Positions 34,212 to 46,586 are shown, counted from the first letter of the stretch. The stretch is DNA of 64,000 nucleotides from Pyrrhoderma lamaoense (GCA_002794735.1 NBAZ01000011.1:62001-126000), one strand, 5' to 3'. Numbers and translations: made by a program. Notes: generated from the letters alone by a model not told the origin.

Positions 34212-35665
34212 TTAACTGGACGGAGTGGTATAAGGGGGTGCAAACTTGATTTCCTTGTAAGTACCTGTCTGGATATCCTTCTTCCTAGTTCCTGATCTCT
34301 TCTTTAGTTTTCGTTTTCCTATAGTCTTTCCTCCACCCGCATCTTTCATTTGAGTATCCTTAGTAGGTACGGGTGTAGCCACACTCTCCTTTATCCGGGA
34401 AACCTGAGAGTGCTCCATCAGGCCAAAACTCTCTGGGGAGGGCAATGATGGTTGTGCAAGGGGAGCTATCTGTGTTGATACCTTGAGTGTAGTATCGTGA
34501 GTGAGAGAGTTATCTCCAACACATTGTGAATATGGGATAAGGTGGTTTTCAGGATATAGATCCGGCAACGTGATTGATTCGGGATGATTAGTGTCGTTCA
34601 TCCACGTAGGCATTGAGGGACTACATGATGATAAGGTTTGTGTGCAGGCCGGGAGCAACCACAAAGAGTCGGTCAGTGAAGCTGTAGGATTCATCTGCGA
34701 GCTTAGAGCTTGCATCGGTGGGACTGCTAGATGAGATCGAGGACCAGTAGGTGGCATCAACGACGCAACATTATCAGTTCGACAGCCATCTACTCCGTGT
34801 AGCACAAGATCGTTATCGTCAATTTTTCCAGTCCTACATTTCACATGCGAGTCGTCTCTGACTTTCCCGTTTCTTTTTGAACTGGCCAATTTACTGATTG
34901 GCTGTTCCAATGGCATTATGCCATACACCCCGAGAGAACTACCCATGTATCGCATGAGTCCGGGAGTGAACTGAGTTGACACTGGAAAGGAGCCATTGCT
35001 GAGTGGGAGAGGTACATTGTTGAAGTTCTGAGAGGGATTACTCTGTTGAGAGTCACCGAATAAAATTGGTTCTGAGAACGGAAGGTTTTAGTTAATGTGA
35101 TGAACCATAGATACAAAAATAACAAAGACAAACAGAAGGACTTACCTGGTCCCGTGACCGTGTGTGTAAATTTATCTTGGTATCGATTAACCAGGCTGGC
35201 CCAGCTGTCGCCCTGCACCCAGGACGGAATGTCAGATGCCTGACCAACGCCCAATGGTGACAGATTATGTATGCCACTTTAAACGAAAACATCTTGCATA
35301 AACCCCTGCTCTAGGAGATCTGAACCTAGACTGAGCTCGGCATAGTGACCTCCATGAGTCAAGTCGTAGTAGCTCGAGCTAGATGGAGTTGGGGCAGGTG
35401 GGGCAGGGTAGATTCCATGAGTCGATACTGGGACGTTGCCCAATGGAAGTGTATTTAATTCATTTTTTTCGCAGTTGTCTGCAAAATCTTGGATTCTACA
35501 TCTCTTTAGTGGCGCGTTAAGATGCACCTCTGTCTGCGTCCTCTTTCGCTTTCTAGGGAATAACTCCCCTTCATGTACCCCGGGAGGACCATCCTCAACA
35601 GTGAAGGGGCTACTAAGCTGGTTCTCTTGACCAAATATGAATGGGGGAGGAAAGGAGAAGGACAT
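34212..35665 (-). pseudogene. Repeat-unit gene, copy F (stop at end of exon 1)
   Basis: ATG at 35663-35665. Exon 1 carries EGELFPRKRKRTQTE, TLPLGNVPVSTHGIYPAPPAP and LLEQGFMQDVFV, then TAA at 35279-35281, where copy C has CAA. After the stop the frame continues through SDIPSWVQGDSWASLVNRYQDK to a normal GGACCAG|GTAAGT donor near 35148. Exon 2 (from about 35076 to 34212) is fully open and diverges from copies B/C/G after about residue 30. It ends in a basic stretch (KRKLKKRSGTRKKD) and IQTGTYKEIKFAPP. The same TAA is found in copy G. Only the stop disables it, so read-through or correction would restore a long frame. Confidence 0.7.
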
Positions 35666-35689
35666 TGGGGAGAATGAGGATGTAGTCGA

Positions 35690-37245
35690 GGACTGAGGGA
35701 TCTGCTCTGAGACAGTTGTCCTATTTATCCTGCTCGGCAAGAATGCCTAGATTTAGGGTGTTTTTTTTGATGGAATATTATGTCAGGTACAAATATCCTC
35801 CGGATGCTCATGGCTTATACTCGACCAAGATCTCGTTCCGAGAATTCTATGTTGGCGGGGATCACTCATTAGCTTTTATGAAATATGGAATAGGGGTCTT
35901 GATATAATATACCGAGATCCCTGGAGCTTAGGCTACTTAACCGCTACTGTGGTGTTCTTCTGATGGATTGGTAGAGTGACTAGGCCATCTTCTATTGTAC
36001 TTTTTGTTCGATATCGAATACAGAACGAGATCATGTGAATGCGGTAGTTGTAAGGATAGCTACGTCTGTCTACTATTCTGTCATCCAGTTATCTCTATTC
36101 TAAAAATTCACAAATATTCATCAAGTAATAGGACTAGGGTTCTTCATAAACCGTCACGGCATCGACATACACTATAGTTTTGATGAATTGTATACAATAG
36201 GAGGACGATTACGAAAAGTGATTGGACATAGGTCGGCTACGGCATGCCGGGTCCAGAGGTAAGTGGCCAATATTACTAGGATATGTGACCTAAACTTTTT
36301 GTGATCTCATTCACGCCATGGGAGGGATCGAGATGCAAGGAAGGTTGAAGCTGAGAGGGACGAAGCTATTGCGGGGGTGTATGTGGAATGGAAGGAAGCT
36401 AGACTGTACTTCGGAGGGGATCTTGATGGGACACAAACCCTATCACTCTGTGGTGTTATGCAGTAAGCGAGAACGTGTTATCCATAACCATGCTTCTTTT
36501 CTATTGTCTAGGTTTACCAGCTTGCACCCCATACACGATAACCACTCGGAGTCCGTCCTTCGAATAAACAATTCGCGATAAAATGACCCTGTGATTTATT
36601 TTGTGATTCTTGTTACGTTCTACCCATCATACATATTTTATGATCCATGATAGATTATCCGTGTTGAAATAATACACGGATTGGCCATGTCGTGGGGACC
36701 TAGTCATAAGTCTTTATCTAAGAAGCAAGGCTATGCTAGGAAGAACAAGGGGCTCAGGCAATATAATGACGCAGAGGCCACGCTTAAGCAATGCCGAGTG
36801 TGATGTCCAGGCTTCGAACTGTCGTATATGTATACTAAGAACCTCGCTAGATAGCCGTCACCATTTAATCCGATCATCTCAAGTGTTATATAACGATATA
36901 GTAGTTTGTGTTAATCCACTGGTGTGGTGGAACAATATGAAATTGTGATACTGTCCTTGTTATGGTTCAGACTAATTTGACATTTGATGTGGTACTAAGC
37001 ACACGAGTGATTAGTAACCGTCACCCCTCAGTAAGAACAATAGATTATAGTGATATGTTACTCGACTTGATATCATTGAAAACGCCTCTATCGATAGTGA
37101 CCCCCTGCGCCATGCCCGGCTTTTCGTCTATCTATCCTCATACAGGAAGTAACATTGTCGATAGTATTATTATTCAATAATTTGTGAGAGTTATATACAT
37201 CAATATATTCTGTATCTTTCTATACTGACATTGATTGGCAGATGG
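35690..37245 (-). repeat. Upstream DNA of copy F unit
   Basis: Matches the upstream DNA of units 1 and 2 in order, from the CTCCGGATGCTCATGGCTTA stretch to CTGATAGTAT/ATTATTCAATAAT near 37165. The part furthest from the gene is more diverged and shortened. 34955-36225 (gene 5' half plus upstream DNA) is near-identical to 41510-42780 in inverted orientation. Confidence 0.7.
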
Positions 37246-37259
37246 ACTGGAGCCTACAC

Positions 37260-37590
37260 ATTCGAAACCTCTGTCCATATATGATATCTCCACTTCGAGT
37301 GAGTACCGCCAGCGGTTAGTTCATGTATGTTTACTCCGAGTATTTTGAGAAGGGTATATGTGTATACACGTATATATTGTACTTAAGAACACTCCTACAA
37401 ATATTAGCTTATTCAATTTACAGAGCGACCAGATCATTCCGCATTACAAGAATATACAACCTGAAACTACACTGCGTTATCTACAAACGACTACAATATT
37501 TTATACTGTTAATATCAGAATGTATAAACTTGAGAGATTTGTGTTTACTTGGAGTATTTTCATTGCCGTTTAATGCTTGTATCTTCTTCG
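37260..37590 (-). repeat. ~250-bp dispersed repeat, copy 3 (inverted)
   Basis: Inverted relative to the copies at 26440 and 30420. The shared TGATATCTCCACTTCGAG lies at 37289-37306, followed by a TTTACTCC.AG stretch and TATATGTGTATA.AC. Lies between units F and H. Confidence 0.5.
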
Positions 37591-37661
37591 TCTCCCTTAA
37601 CCAGCTCCTCTCTTTAGTACAGTAAGAGCCTATACAGTAGAAGAACGATGTCCTCTAGCTT

Positions 37662-38817
37662 TTATTTGGATAGTGGTTCAAATGGTATGAATTTGATACG
37701 TTTGTAAGTACTTGTCCGCTTTCCCTTCTTTCCGGTTCTTGATTTCTTCTTAGGCAATGTGGGCTCATATGATGAGAAAGGCTGGACGCCGGTAGGGTTC
37801 TTCCATGTGGAGTCGACCGACGGAGTGGAAGGATCCGTCTGTGAGCTCATTACTTGCATCGGTGCCTTGGTTGACTGGAATCGAGAACCAGTAGATGCCA
37901 TCATCGACGCAACCCCACCAGCCGGATAGTCATGTAGTGTTAGTCCGTTCTTTTCAATATCTCCAATCCTACGTTTCGCACGCGAGTCGTCCCTTGTTGT
38001 CCCATGTCTCTTCGAGATAGCCAATTTACTCACTGGCTGCTCCAATGGCAATATACCATACATGTGATGCCCGAGTCCAGGAGTGAACTGTGTTGGCAGT
38101 GGTAAGGAGGAGCTGTTGCTGAGTTGGAGAGGTACATGGTTAAAATTCTGAGTAGGATTCCCCTGCTGGGAGGGACTGAATAAAATTGAATCTGAGAACG
38201 GAAGGTCTTAATTAGTGCGATAATCCATAGATAAACATCACAAATAGATACAAAGTTAGATAGAAGGACTTACTTGGTCCCGTGACCGTGTGTTTATCTT
38301 CATATCGATCAGACCAAGAGGCTACCTCTGCCTGGTCTGTACCCTGCACCCAGGGTGGAAAGTCAAATGTCTGGCCAACGTCCAGAGAATTCAGACGTAG
38401 GCTACTCTGACCTTTGACTGCCTGCTCTGACCCTTGTCTGAAAAAATCAGGATCACGCATGTGATGTCCTCCGAGTATGAGGTCAGGGTATTGTAGATAA
38501 TCTCCATAGGGCAGATTGAAGCAAGTCGAGCTTGACGTAGCTGGAGCAGGTGGGGCAGAGTGGGGACTCAGATCCGAAACTGGGACGTTACCCAGCGGAA
38601 GTGTACAAATTTCATCGATTGTGCAGTTGCTTGCAGAATCTTGGATTTTACATTTCTTCGCTTGTGCGTCAAGGGGCGCGTCTGGCTGCGTCCTCTTCCG
38701 CTTTCTGAAGTATAACTCCCCCTCATGTAGCCCAGGAGGACCATCATGGACAGTGAGGGTGTGGTTGAGCTGGTTCTCTTGACCAGGTATGAATGGGGGA
38801 GGAAAGGAGAAGGACAT
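37662..38817 (-). CDS. Repeat-unit gene, copy H: intact, 357 aa, unknown function
   Basis: The only copy open from ATG to stop across both exons: exon 1 38817-38274, intron 38273-38192 (GTAAGT donor, CAG acceptor), exon 2 38191-37662. Phases agree. Seen: MSFSFPPPFIPGQ start; RKRKRTQPD cluster (residues 38-46) and AKKCK (53-57), NLS-like; LCTLPLGN-like motif near 70; PAPPAPATSSS near 90; PPWVQG near 152; HTVTGP at the exon join; FTPGLGHHMYG and LPLEQPVSKLAISKRHG in exon 2; basic KKKSRTGKKGKRTS near the end, then STYKRIKFIPF. No signal peptide, membrane segment, enzyme motif or DNA-binding fold that I recognise. A nuclear, largely disordered protein is inferred. A GATAAATA stretch about 60 bases upstream could act as a TATA box. 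It may be the active member of the family. Confidence 0.6.
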
Positions 38818-38889
38818 TGTAGAGAATGAGGATGTAGTCGAGGACTGAGGAATCTGCTCTGAGACAACTGTCCTATTTATCTTGCTCGG

Positions 38890-39230
38890 CAAGAATGCCT
38901 AGATGCAGGGTACTTTTTTTACTGATGAGATATTATGTCAGGTACAAATATCCTCCGGATGCTCATGGCTTATACTCGACCAAGATCTCGTTCCGAGAAT
39001 TCTATGTTGGCGGGGATCACTCATTAGCTTTTATGAGTTATGGAATAGGGGTCTTGTTGTAATATACCGAGATCCCTGGATTTTAGGCTTCTTAACCGCT
39101 ACTGTGGTGTTCTTCTGATGGACTTGTAGAGTGGCTAGGCCATCTTCTATTGTATGTTTTGTTCGATATCGAAGATAGAACAAGACCATGTAGACGTGAA
39201 CGTGATAGTTGTAAGGATAGCTATGTCTGT
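38890..39230 (-). repeat. Upstream DNA of copy H unit (truncated)
   Basis: Only the first ~340 bases of the usual ~3 kb upstream DNA remain (through the ATAGCTATGTCTGTCTCCTA stretch near 39222). After that comes ~150 bases of unrelated DNA with the 42-bp shared sequence, then the inverted unit. Confidence 0.65.
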
Positions 39231-39296
39231 CTCCTACTCTTTTATCGCTCTCTTTACTCTATATTTTCCTTGACTACTCTCCAGGTGTCAGTTCTG

Positions 39297-39338
39297 CACT
39301 ACGACCGGCCATCTACTTAGTTGGTCCTACAATGGCCA
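39297..39338. repeat. ~42-bp shared sequence, copy 2
   Basis: Near-identical to 28999-29040. Located in the short junction DNA between unit H and the inverted unit. Confidence 0.6.
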
Positions 39339-39384
39339 CCTCCTATGCATACGTATCTGGAACTAGCTTAATTATCCCATTTAT

Positions 39385-42300
39385 ATAGCATTACCGAGCA
39401 AATTTCGAGTCAATGATCGTATGGAAAATCATTACAAGGCATCATTTGTTTTCATGACCGTCATTAATGTTTCTTCGGTTCTCGACCTAGGTATACGTAG
39501 GAACGCTAAGGACCCGAGAATTCACTTACGTATACTTACTAGAGCCTGGAATTCCTAGGTATGCCTCACTGAAGAATACCGACTTCTTGGGTGCTTTAAC
39601 TGGATCAAGCTGGATATGTATATCAACTACGGTTATAGAAACAACAAGAATTCATGTAAACCCGTCATCTACGACCCGATACATAAATCCGAACGTACAT
39701 TCGCATATCCACATCATTGTCCATACAACAGCTTTAATAGGAGAAAGGGTGTCTCGAGATCAGGTATAAACGTGTCTAGGCTTTAAGTAACGCAAGATGT
39801 GATGGTACTATCTGCGTTGCCATCAAGTACAGCATGTGTCTACTACCAATATCTAATATCTTTCAGCCATAGAATCTAACTCTGGAATCGTGTATCGAAC
39901 CCCCTTAGATTCAATTGTCTACTTATTCTAAGAAAAAAAAAACTTTCTTCCGTAATTAATGACTTCTTCAACTAATCACTATTGGGAAGTAACTGTAACT
40001 CCCGCTGAATTTCGTAGCTCTTAGCTTCAGCGTTCCAATACCCTTGATGTCGTGACGTTGATATACAAAAATGCTGTCATTTCTGATTTCCGGTAAATCG
40101 AAACTAGGCCAGAGCTCTACTTTCTTCCGGAGTTCATCTGTTTTTAGTTTTGTATCTAACAACTGTCATGATAAGTAACTATTTTTACTAATAGTATCAC
40201 CGTTGAGAGTAGAATTGTTGTGCATACTCACACTTTCCAGTATTGGCCTGATGTTTCGTTTTTGCATTCACAATGTTCCCTGCATCTGTAATCACTGTTA
40301 CGGAGTGTCTTTGCAAGGTTTCAGTGTAGAAAAATGCAGGATGGATCAGTGAATGTATCTCGCAGATTATTTAATAATATAACTGACGAAGTTGATTTGT
40401 GTATCGAGTTAAGCAGGTAAGAGAACGGAGATTACGCAAGGTAGAGTGGTCACTGTTGATTTAATGCACGATATGATAATTCACACGCTATTTCGCTCTA
40501 TTGTTCTCACTGGGGGGTTGAAAGCTACTGATCACGAAAAGAAAAGCCGTTTACAGTAACACCCGATGAGTCCCATGAAAGAAAGTAGGTCCTCGCTTTT
40601 TATATGTATATTACGTGCAGGTCTCCTAGTATTAATGCGTATCGTACATTGTAAACGACTTGAAGCATAGTATGCCTGGGAGGTGCTACAATTCAAGTGG
40701 TACCACACGTGCTCCGCACTACATCAACCATCATTCTAGTCTATATTATTCCAAGGACAGTACCACGATTACATATTGTTTTACCACACCAGTGGAAGTG
40801 GAGATACGCAAACTAAGATATCGTTAAAGCCAATATAACACTAAGGTTGATCGGGTTGAATCGTGATGGCTTATTAGTGTTCGTTGAAGAAGTTCTTAGT
40901 ATACACATACCGCAATTCGAAGCCTAGAGATTTCATTCGGCAGATGCTTAAGCATGGCCCTTGAGTCACTGCATTGCCTGATGTCCCTTGTTCTTCCTAG
41001 CATAGCCTTGCTTCTTATTCGATTAATACCTATGACTAGGCACTCGCGGCATGGCCAATCCGTGTATTATTTCAATACAGGTGATTTATCACGGAGTCTA
41101 GACTATGTATGACGGGTAGAACGTAAGAAGAACCATGGAATAAACTATCGCGAATTGTTTGTACACTTGAAAGAAGGATTCCGAGTGGTTATCGAGTATG
41201 GGGTGCAAGCTGGATAATCTAGACAATAGAAAAGAAGCATGGTTATGGATAACATATCCTCGCTTACTGCTTAACACCACAGAATAATAGGGTTTGTATC
41301 ATATCAAGATCCCTATCGAAGTACAGTCTAGCATCCTTCCATTCCACTTACACCCCTGCAACAGCTTCGTCCTTCTCAACTTCAATCTTCCTTACATCCC
41401 GATCCCACTCACGGCGTGAATAGGATCACAAAAAATTTAAATCGCATATTCTAGTAATATTGACCACCTAACTCTGGACACAGCATGCCGGAGCTAATCT
41501 ACGTCCAATCACTTTTCGTAATCGTCCTCCTATTGTATACAATTCATCAAAACTATAGTGTATGTCGATGCCGTGACGGTTTATGAAGAACCCTAGTCCT
41601 ATTACTTGATGAATATTTGTGAATTTTTAGAATAGAGATAACTGGATGACAGAATAGTAGACAGACGTAGCTATCCTTACAACTACCGCATTCACATGAT
41701 CTCGTTCTGTATTCGATATCGAACAAAAAGTACAATAGAAGATGGCCTAGTCACTCTACCAATCCATCAGAAGAACACCACAGTAGCGGTTAAGTAGCCT
41801 AAGCTCCAGGGATCTCGGTATATTATATCAAGACCCCTATTCCATATTTCATAAAAGCTAATGAGTGATCCCCGCCAACATAGAATTCTCGGAACGAGAT
41901 CTTGGTCGAGTATAAGCCATGAGCATCCGGAGGATATTTGTACCTGACATAATATTCCATCAAAAAAAACACCCTAAATCTAGGCATTCTTGCCGAGCAG
42001 GATAAATAGGACAACTGTCTCAGAGCAGATCCCTCAGTCCTCGACTACATCCTCATTCTCCCCAATGTCCTTCTCCTTTCCTCCCCCATTCATATTTGGT
42101 CAAGAGAACCAGCTTAGTAGCCCCTTCACTGTTGAGGATGGTCCTCCCGGGGTACATGAAGGGGAGTTATTCCCTAGAAAGCGAAAGAGGACGCAGACAG
42201 AGGTGCATCTTAACGCGCCACTAAAGAGATGTAGAATCCAAGATTTTGCAGACAACTGCGAAAAAAATGAATTAAATACACTTCCATTGGGCAACGTCCC

Positions 42301-44997
42301 AGTATCGACTCATGGAATCTACCCTGCCCCACCTGCCCCAACTCCATCTAGCTCGAGCTACTACGACTTGACTCATGGAGGTCACTATGCCGAGCTCAGT
42401 CTAGGTTCAGATCTCCTAGAGCAGGGGTTTATGCAAGATGTTTTCGTTTAAAGTGGCATACATAATCTGTCACCATTGGGCGTTGGTCAGGCATCTGACA
42501 TTCCGTCCTGGGTGCAGGGCGACAGCTGGGCCAGCCTGGTTAATCGATACCAAGATAAATTTACACACACGGTCACGGGACCAGGTAAGTCCTTCTGTTT
42601 GTCTTTGTTATTTTTGTATCTATGGTTCATCACATTAACTAAAACCTTCCGTTCTCAGAACCAATTTTATTCGGTGACTCTCAACAGAGTAATCCCTCTC
42701 AGAACTTCAACAATGTACCTCTCCCACTCAGCAATGGCTCCTTCCCAGTGTCAACTCAGTTCACTCCCGGACTCATGCAGTACATGAATGAATCTCTCAG
42801 TTTGTATGTATTGCCTGTGGAGGAGCCAATCAGTAGAGTGGCCATATCGAAAAGGAACGGGAAAGTCAGAAAAGATCCAAATTCAAGATGCAGAACTGGA
42901 AATGTTGAAGGTAATGGACTTGCACCATACGATGTATGTAACGCTACTACAAATATCGAGACGTTGTTGATGCTGACAGTGAAAATGCAGATGAATCTCT
43001 CCATTTCACTGGCCAATTCTACATGGACCAATACCGCTGGTATCCAGTCTTCAATGCCAACATGGGCGAACGACACCAGACACTTTGGGCTACTCGCGCC
43101 ACCATATTCATCACCCGCTTCCCAACAAGTAAACCTCTCCCAAATCTGTGAAAAAAATACATATATATCATCCAATAATCTCGTATCCCCGGTACTGACA
43201 CCTACCCCTGCACAAATGTTATTGTTCTCTTCAGAGAGTTCTGGGATCAAGGAGCACTCTCAGCTTGGACAAATAAAGGAATGTGTAGACACTCCTGTAT
43301 CCGTCAAAGGCGTGGCTGTGAAGGGCGCTGGTGGGCGGAAAGCTAAGAGGACACGGAACAAAAAGAAGAAGACAGGATGTAGGAACACGAATATCCAGAC
43401 AGGTACTTACAGACGTATCGAGTTTGTACCCGATCCACTTTCCAGTCTAATTAGCAAGTAGAGGACGCCGTTTTCCACTATTCAGTTTCATACTGTACTT
43501 GTATGTAACAGACTAGTTATACAGTATAGCATCTAAAAAGAGTGAAAATGTAATATACCTAGGGGCGTTAATACGAATCGTCCGATCCCGATTCCCTCCA
43601 TCAGAGCCTGATATCATAAATAATAAGGGCTATTGAGCGATCAATACACATAGATTCTTCAGGACAAGATCTTAGTCAAGTTAAAGCCATGTACCTTCGG
43701 AAGACACCTCTATCTTAATAAACTAAGACATCAAAAAACACCCTGGATATTCTTGCCAAGCAGGTCAAATCATAGTTGTCACGCAGTAGCCTCCCACTCC
43801 TCGATTTAATCTTCATTCTCCTCAACGACTCACTATCAGTTTCTGTCATCTTGCTCATGAAAGGAGGATATCTTTCCTATCACTATCGTTGATTGCAACG
43901 CATGGGAAAAAATTAGTATGTATCAGAGCTATATCACTGGCGGTTTAAAGAATACAGTAGATAGTAAGATATGACGCTGATTCAAGTTATTATTGATATT
44001 CTAGTACAGCCTGTTATTGAGTAACACCGAGGTTGCGAGTAGATGCTCAGGGGTCATCCAATGTAGCATCATTTATTCTGAGTATGTTATTATGATAATT
44101 ACTCAATATGCTCGGTCTAACAGGCTGCCCACAGCTTTATAATCGACCACTTCATACTAGTATGTGCCTACAGATTCTCTAATGTGTAATGAGCTGTATT
44201 GCATCGAAACTATCTGTTCGATGATCTGTACGAGGGAAGAAAGTTGCGTGTGTTATTTCGCTTTTATTAAGAATGATAATTACCCGATTAAGGGCTAATT
44301 GTGAACACAAGATATTATATCGAAGGCTCTCTGCTGAAGCTCAGTTGCTTCTTCGGACATCTTGAAGCAATCATTTTCTTGCCTCCCTCCCTTCCAAAAG
44401 AGCGTGGGTTGTAAGTTGAGTCTCGATCGAGATGACCATCACATCTTATGTCTAAGAATGGGTGATTTTGGGTTGAAGAAGCGAGAACCTGATGTGTTTC
44501 ATCATTTGCTGCTATTGAATTTGACTCCAATCACGATTCTTTGGTTCTCGAGTTCCAACCTTATCATGCGTTACTGTGCTCGAGTAGTGCTGTGAACTAC
44601 AGCACTCACTCTATCCTATGCTTTGCACTTACTTTGACCTCAGTAGAATGTATATACATCCGAACAATATTCGAACTCTATAATAAGTCGATACTTGAAA
44701 TCCACTAATAATGCGACGTTATTGTATATTATCCGGTTAACATCAAACTTTGATGGTGCACTTCATCTATCATGCTTCTGAACTCTGATTCTGGCGCAAA
44801 AATATGAGCACACATGCAACGGTCGAGTCATCTATACCAAACCTCATCCAAATTTGTGCATATCCGCACACTTCTGTGTCTCATCAATCTCTGTACCCTG
44901 CCCGTCACAGAATCTTTCCTTGGTATAAAAGCTAAACTTAGTGGAAACAAAAGGGCACTACCTCGAGCTCATCCTCGATCAAGTACACACCTACAGG
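39385..44997 (+). repeat. Inverted repeat unit carrying copy G
   Basis: In reverse orientation this matches unit 2 (3875-9300) in order: upstream DNA at 39385-41990, gene G, then downstream DNA to 44997. The last bases are CACCTACAGG, the complement of the unit's CCTGTAGGTG end. The opposite end is missing about 250 bases compared with unit 2. Beyond 44997 the sequence departs from the units. Confidence 0.75.
42065..43461 (+). pseudogene. Repeat-unit gene, copy G (stop at end of exon 1)
   Basis: ATG at 42065-42067. The translated 5' part is identical to copy F, including the TAA at 42449-42451. The frame continues past the stop to the GGACCAG|GTAAGT donor near 42585. Exon 2 (from about 42659) is open to 43461 and resembles copies B and C, not F. 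It keeps CAG where B and C have the TAG stop. The C-terminus is basic (GGRKAKRTRNKKKKTGC) and ends IQTGTYRRIEFVPDPLSSL. Copy G is thus a mosaic: 5' half like F, 3' half like B. Function unknown. Confidence 0.7.
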
Positions 44998-45126
44998 ATG
45001 TCCCTCTATACTCCTTTGGAAGTGGGTAATGTTGTTCAGGGGCTCTTCAAACAGCAGTGTATCGAGGTCTCTATCTGCACACTTCTTGTATTCGATACAT
45101 GTAGGTCATAAATTTCGCCAACGTAC

Positions 45127-46586
45127 CTACGCTCAACAGCTTACAGTATACAGTGATCACGGTAGATAAAGAAGTAAGTCGATTAATAAGTAAGGACAAA
45201 TTGTCCATCAGTGTAACGTATTACATCAGATAGAATACTTTTGGGTACGTATCCAGCCAGTTCCCACCCACATGAACTCTGATATCACTATATTTCAGAC
45301 AGGAAGCTGGTACCACTTAACTCATATTATATTCTTCATTGTGAGTACGACATATGCTATCCCCTCTTCTTTTATCTGACTCCTTCAGAATCGTTACGTC
45401 GGTATCATGGCTGCGTTAGCCGAGTTATTCTGTAAGTATATTATCTACCTAATGCTTGACACATATCTAAAAACGAGTTTAAGTATCGTCTATGGATGCA
45501 ACTTCTAGCTTGTGAGTGTTCCTTGTACTTCTTATACTTATTGTACTAGACACTAAATAGAATATCCAGGTGTAAGATAGTCTGCTCCTTTCTTTTGGGA
45601 AGGTCATTTATCTCCACTTTATCCAGGCCAATTTGGTCTTTGGGCTAAAGATATCGGGTGTATGGGATTATTATCATGCAACTTCTTCCAGAGCTAACAA
45701 CGTGATAGCCACATTGATCATTCTTATACTTGATTGTGAGCACTTCTCTGATTCCATTGATAAATCTTCTGAAGGCCAAATAGACATTCTCGTCCTTCGT
45801 GTCCTTGCACTATGGGAAAACGGTACGATTCCTATACTGAAGAAAACATTTTTACTGAAAATTTAAAGACTTGAAGCTGTCGATTACTCTAAAGACAACT
45901 ATAGCCTGCGAAACGATTGCAAAGATAGTAATAATTGTAAAAAGTGATACAGCTGATACCAGTATGTCATCTTCTATCTTCTCAGGACGCTTCTGATTGA
46001 CCATAGGTTATGCGTTCGTTCTTGCGAAAGGCGTGACATATTGCGCTACGAATCCAAATGACCAAACATCCATAACTAAGCTCGTCATGGCAGACTGGTA
46101 AGATCACGCCAGGAACGGATTCAAATGAGCTTAGTCCTCTCCACAGGGCGGTAACATCAATCACAGGATTTGTTCTATTCGTACTAGCTTTGTACAAGGC
46201 ATTCTACCATTGGAAGTCTGTGGGAATGGAAAAAGCGGATCTCATGAACATCATCATCAAGGACCAGATCATCTACTTTTTTGTGTTCGTTCCCATCTTT
46301 TTCAGAGCTAATACTATTTATATAATCCGCATATAGGGCGCTGTTTTGCAGCGTAATAAATATTGTTGACTGGATAATTGGAGTAGATGGACTGGTAACT
46401 ACTGTATTCGTACTTGATGTCCTTGGAAATCCTGTGCTCCTATGTCTCCTCGGGAGCCGCATGTTCATCAATTTGAAGGAGGCAGGGAAGGTGAAGGTGA
46501 ATGAAGAATCTAATGAGCAAGTCGAAGGCGGTAGTCCCTCAAGTATTGACTTTGCAGTAGCTGCAGAATCACACTCCGATATGTGA
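45127..46586 (+). CDS. DUF6533-type multi-pass membrane protein
   Basis: Several short exons spell a layout typical of agaricomycete DUF6533 proteins. An opening YTVITVDKE leads through an intron to GSWYHLTHIIFFINRYVGI. Then come a hydrophobic exon at about 45628 (ANLVFGLKISG...NNVIATLIILILD), CATNPNDQTSITKLVMADW (about 46045-46100), AVTSITGFVLFVLALYKAFYHW then IIIKDQIIYFFVFVPIF (46150-46310), and a final exon from about 46363. The final exon reads VDWIIGVDGLVTTVFVLDV then GSRMFINLKEAGKVKVNE, ending at TGA 46586. The family has about seven membrane helices and no proven function. Exact splice sites in the first half are not settled. It lies next to a repeat unit, and a fragment of a second copy follows downstream. 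Confidence 0.6.
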
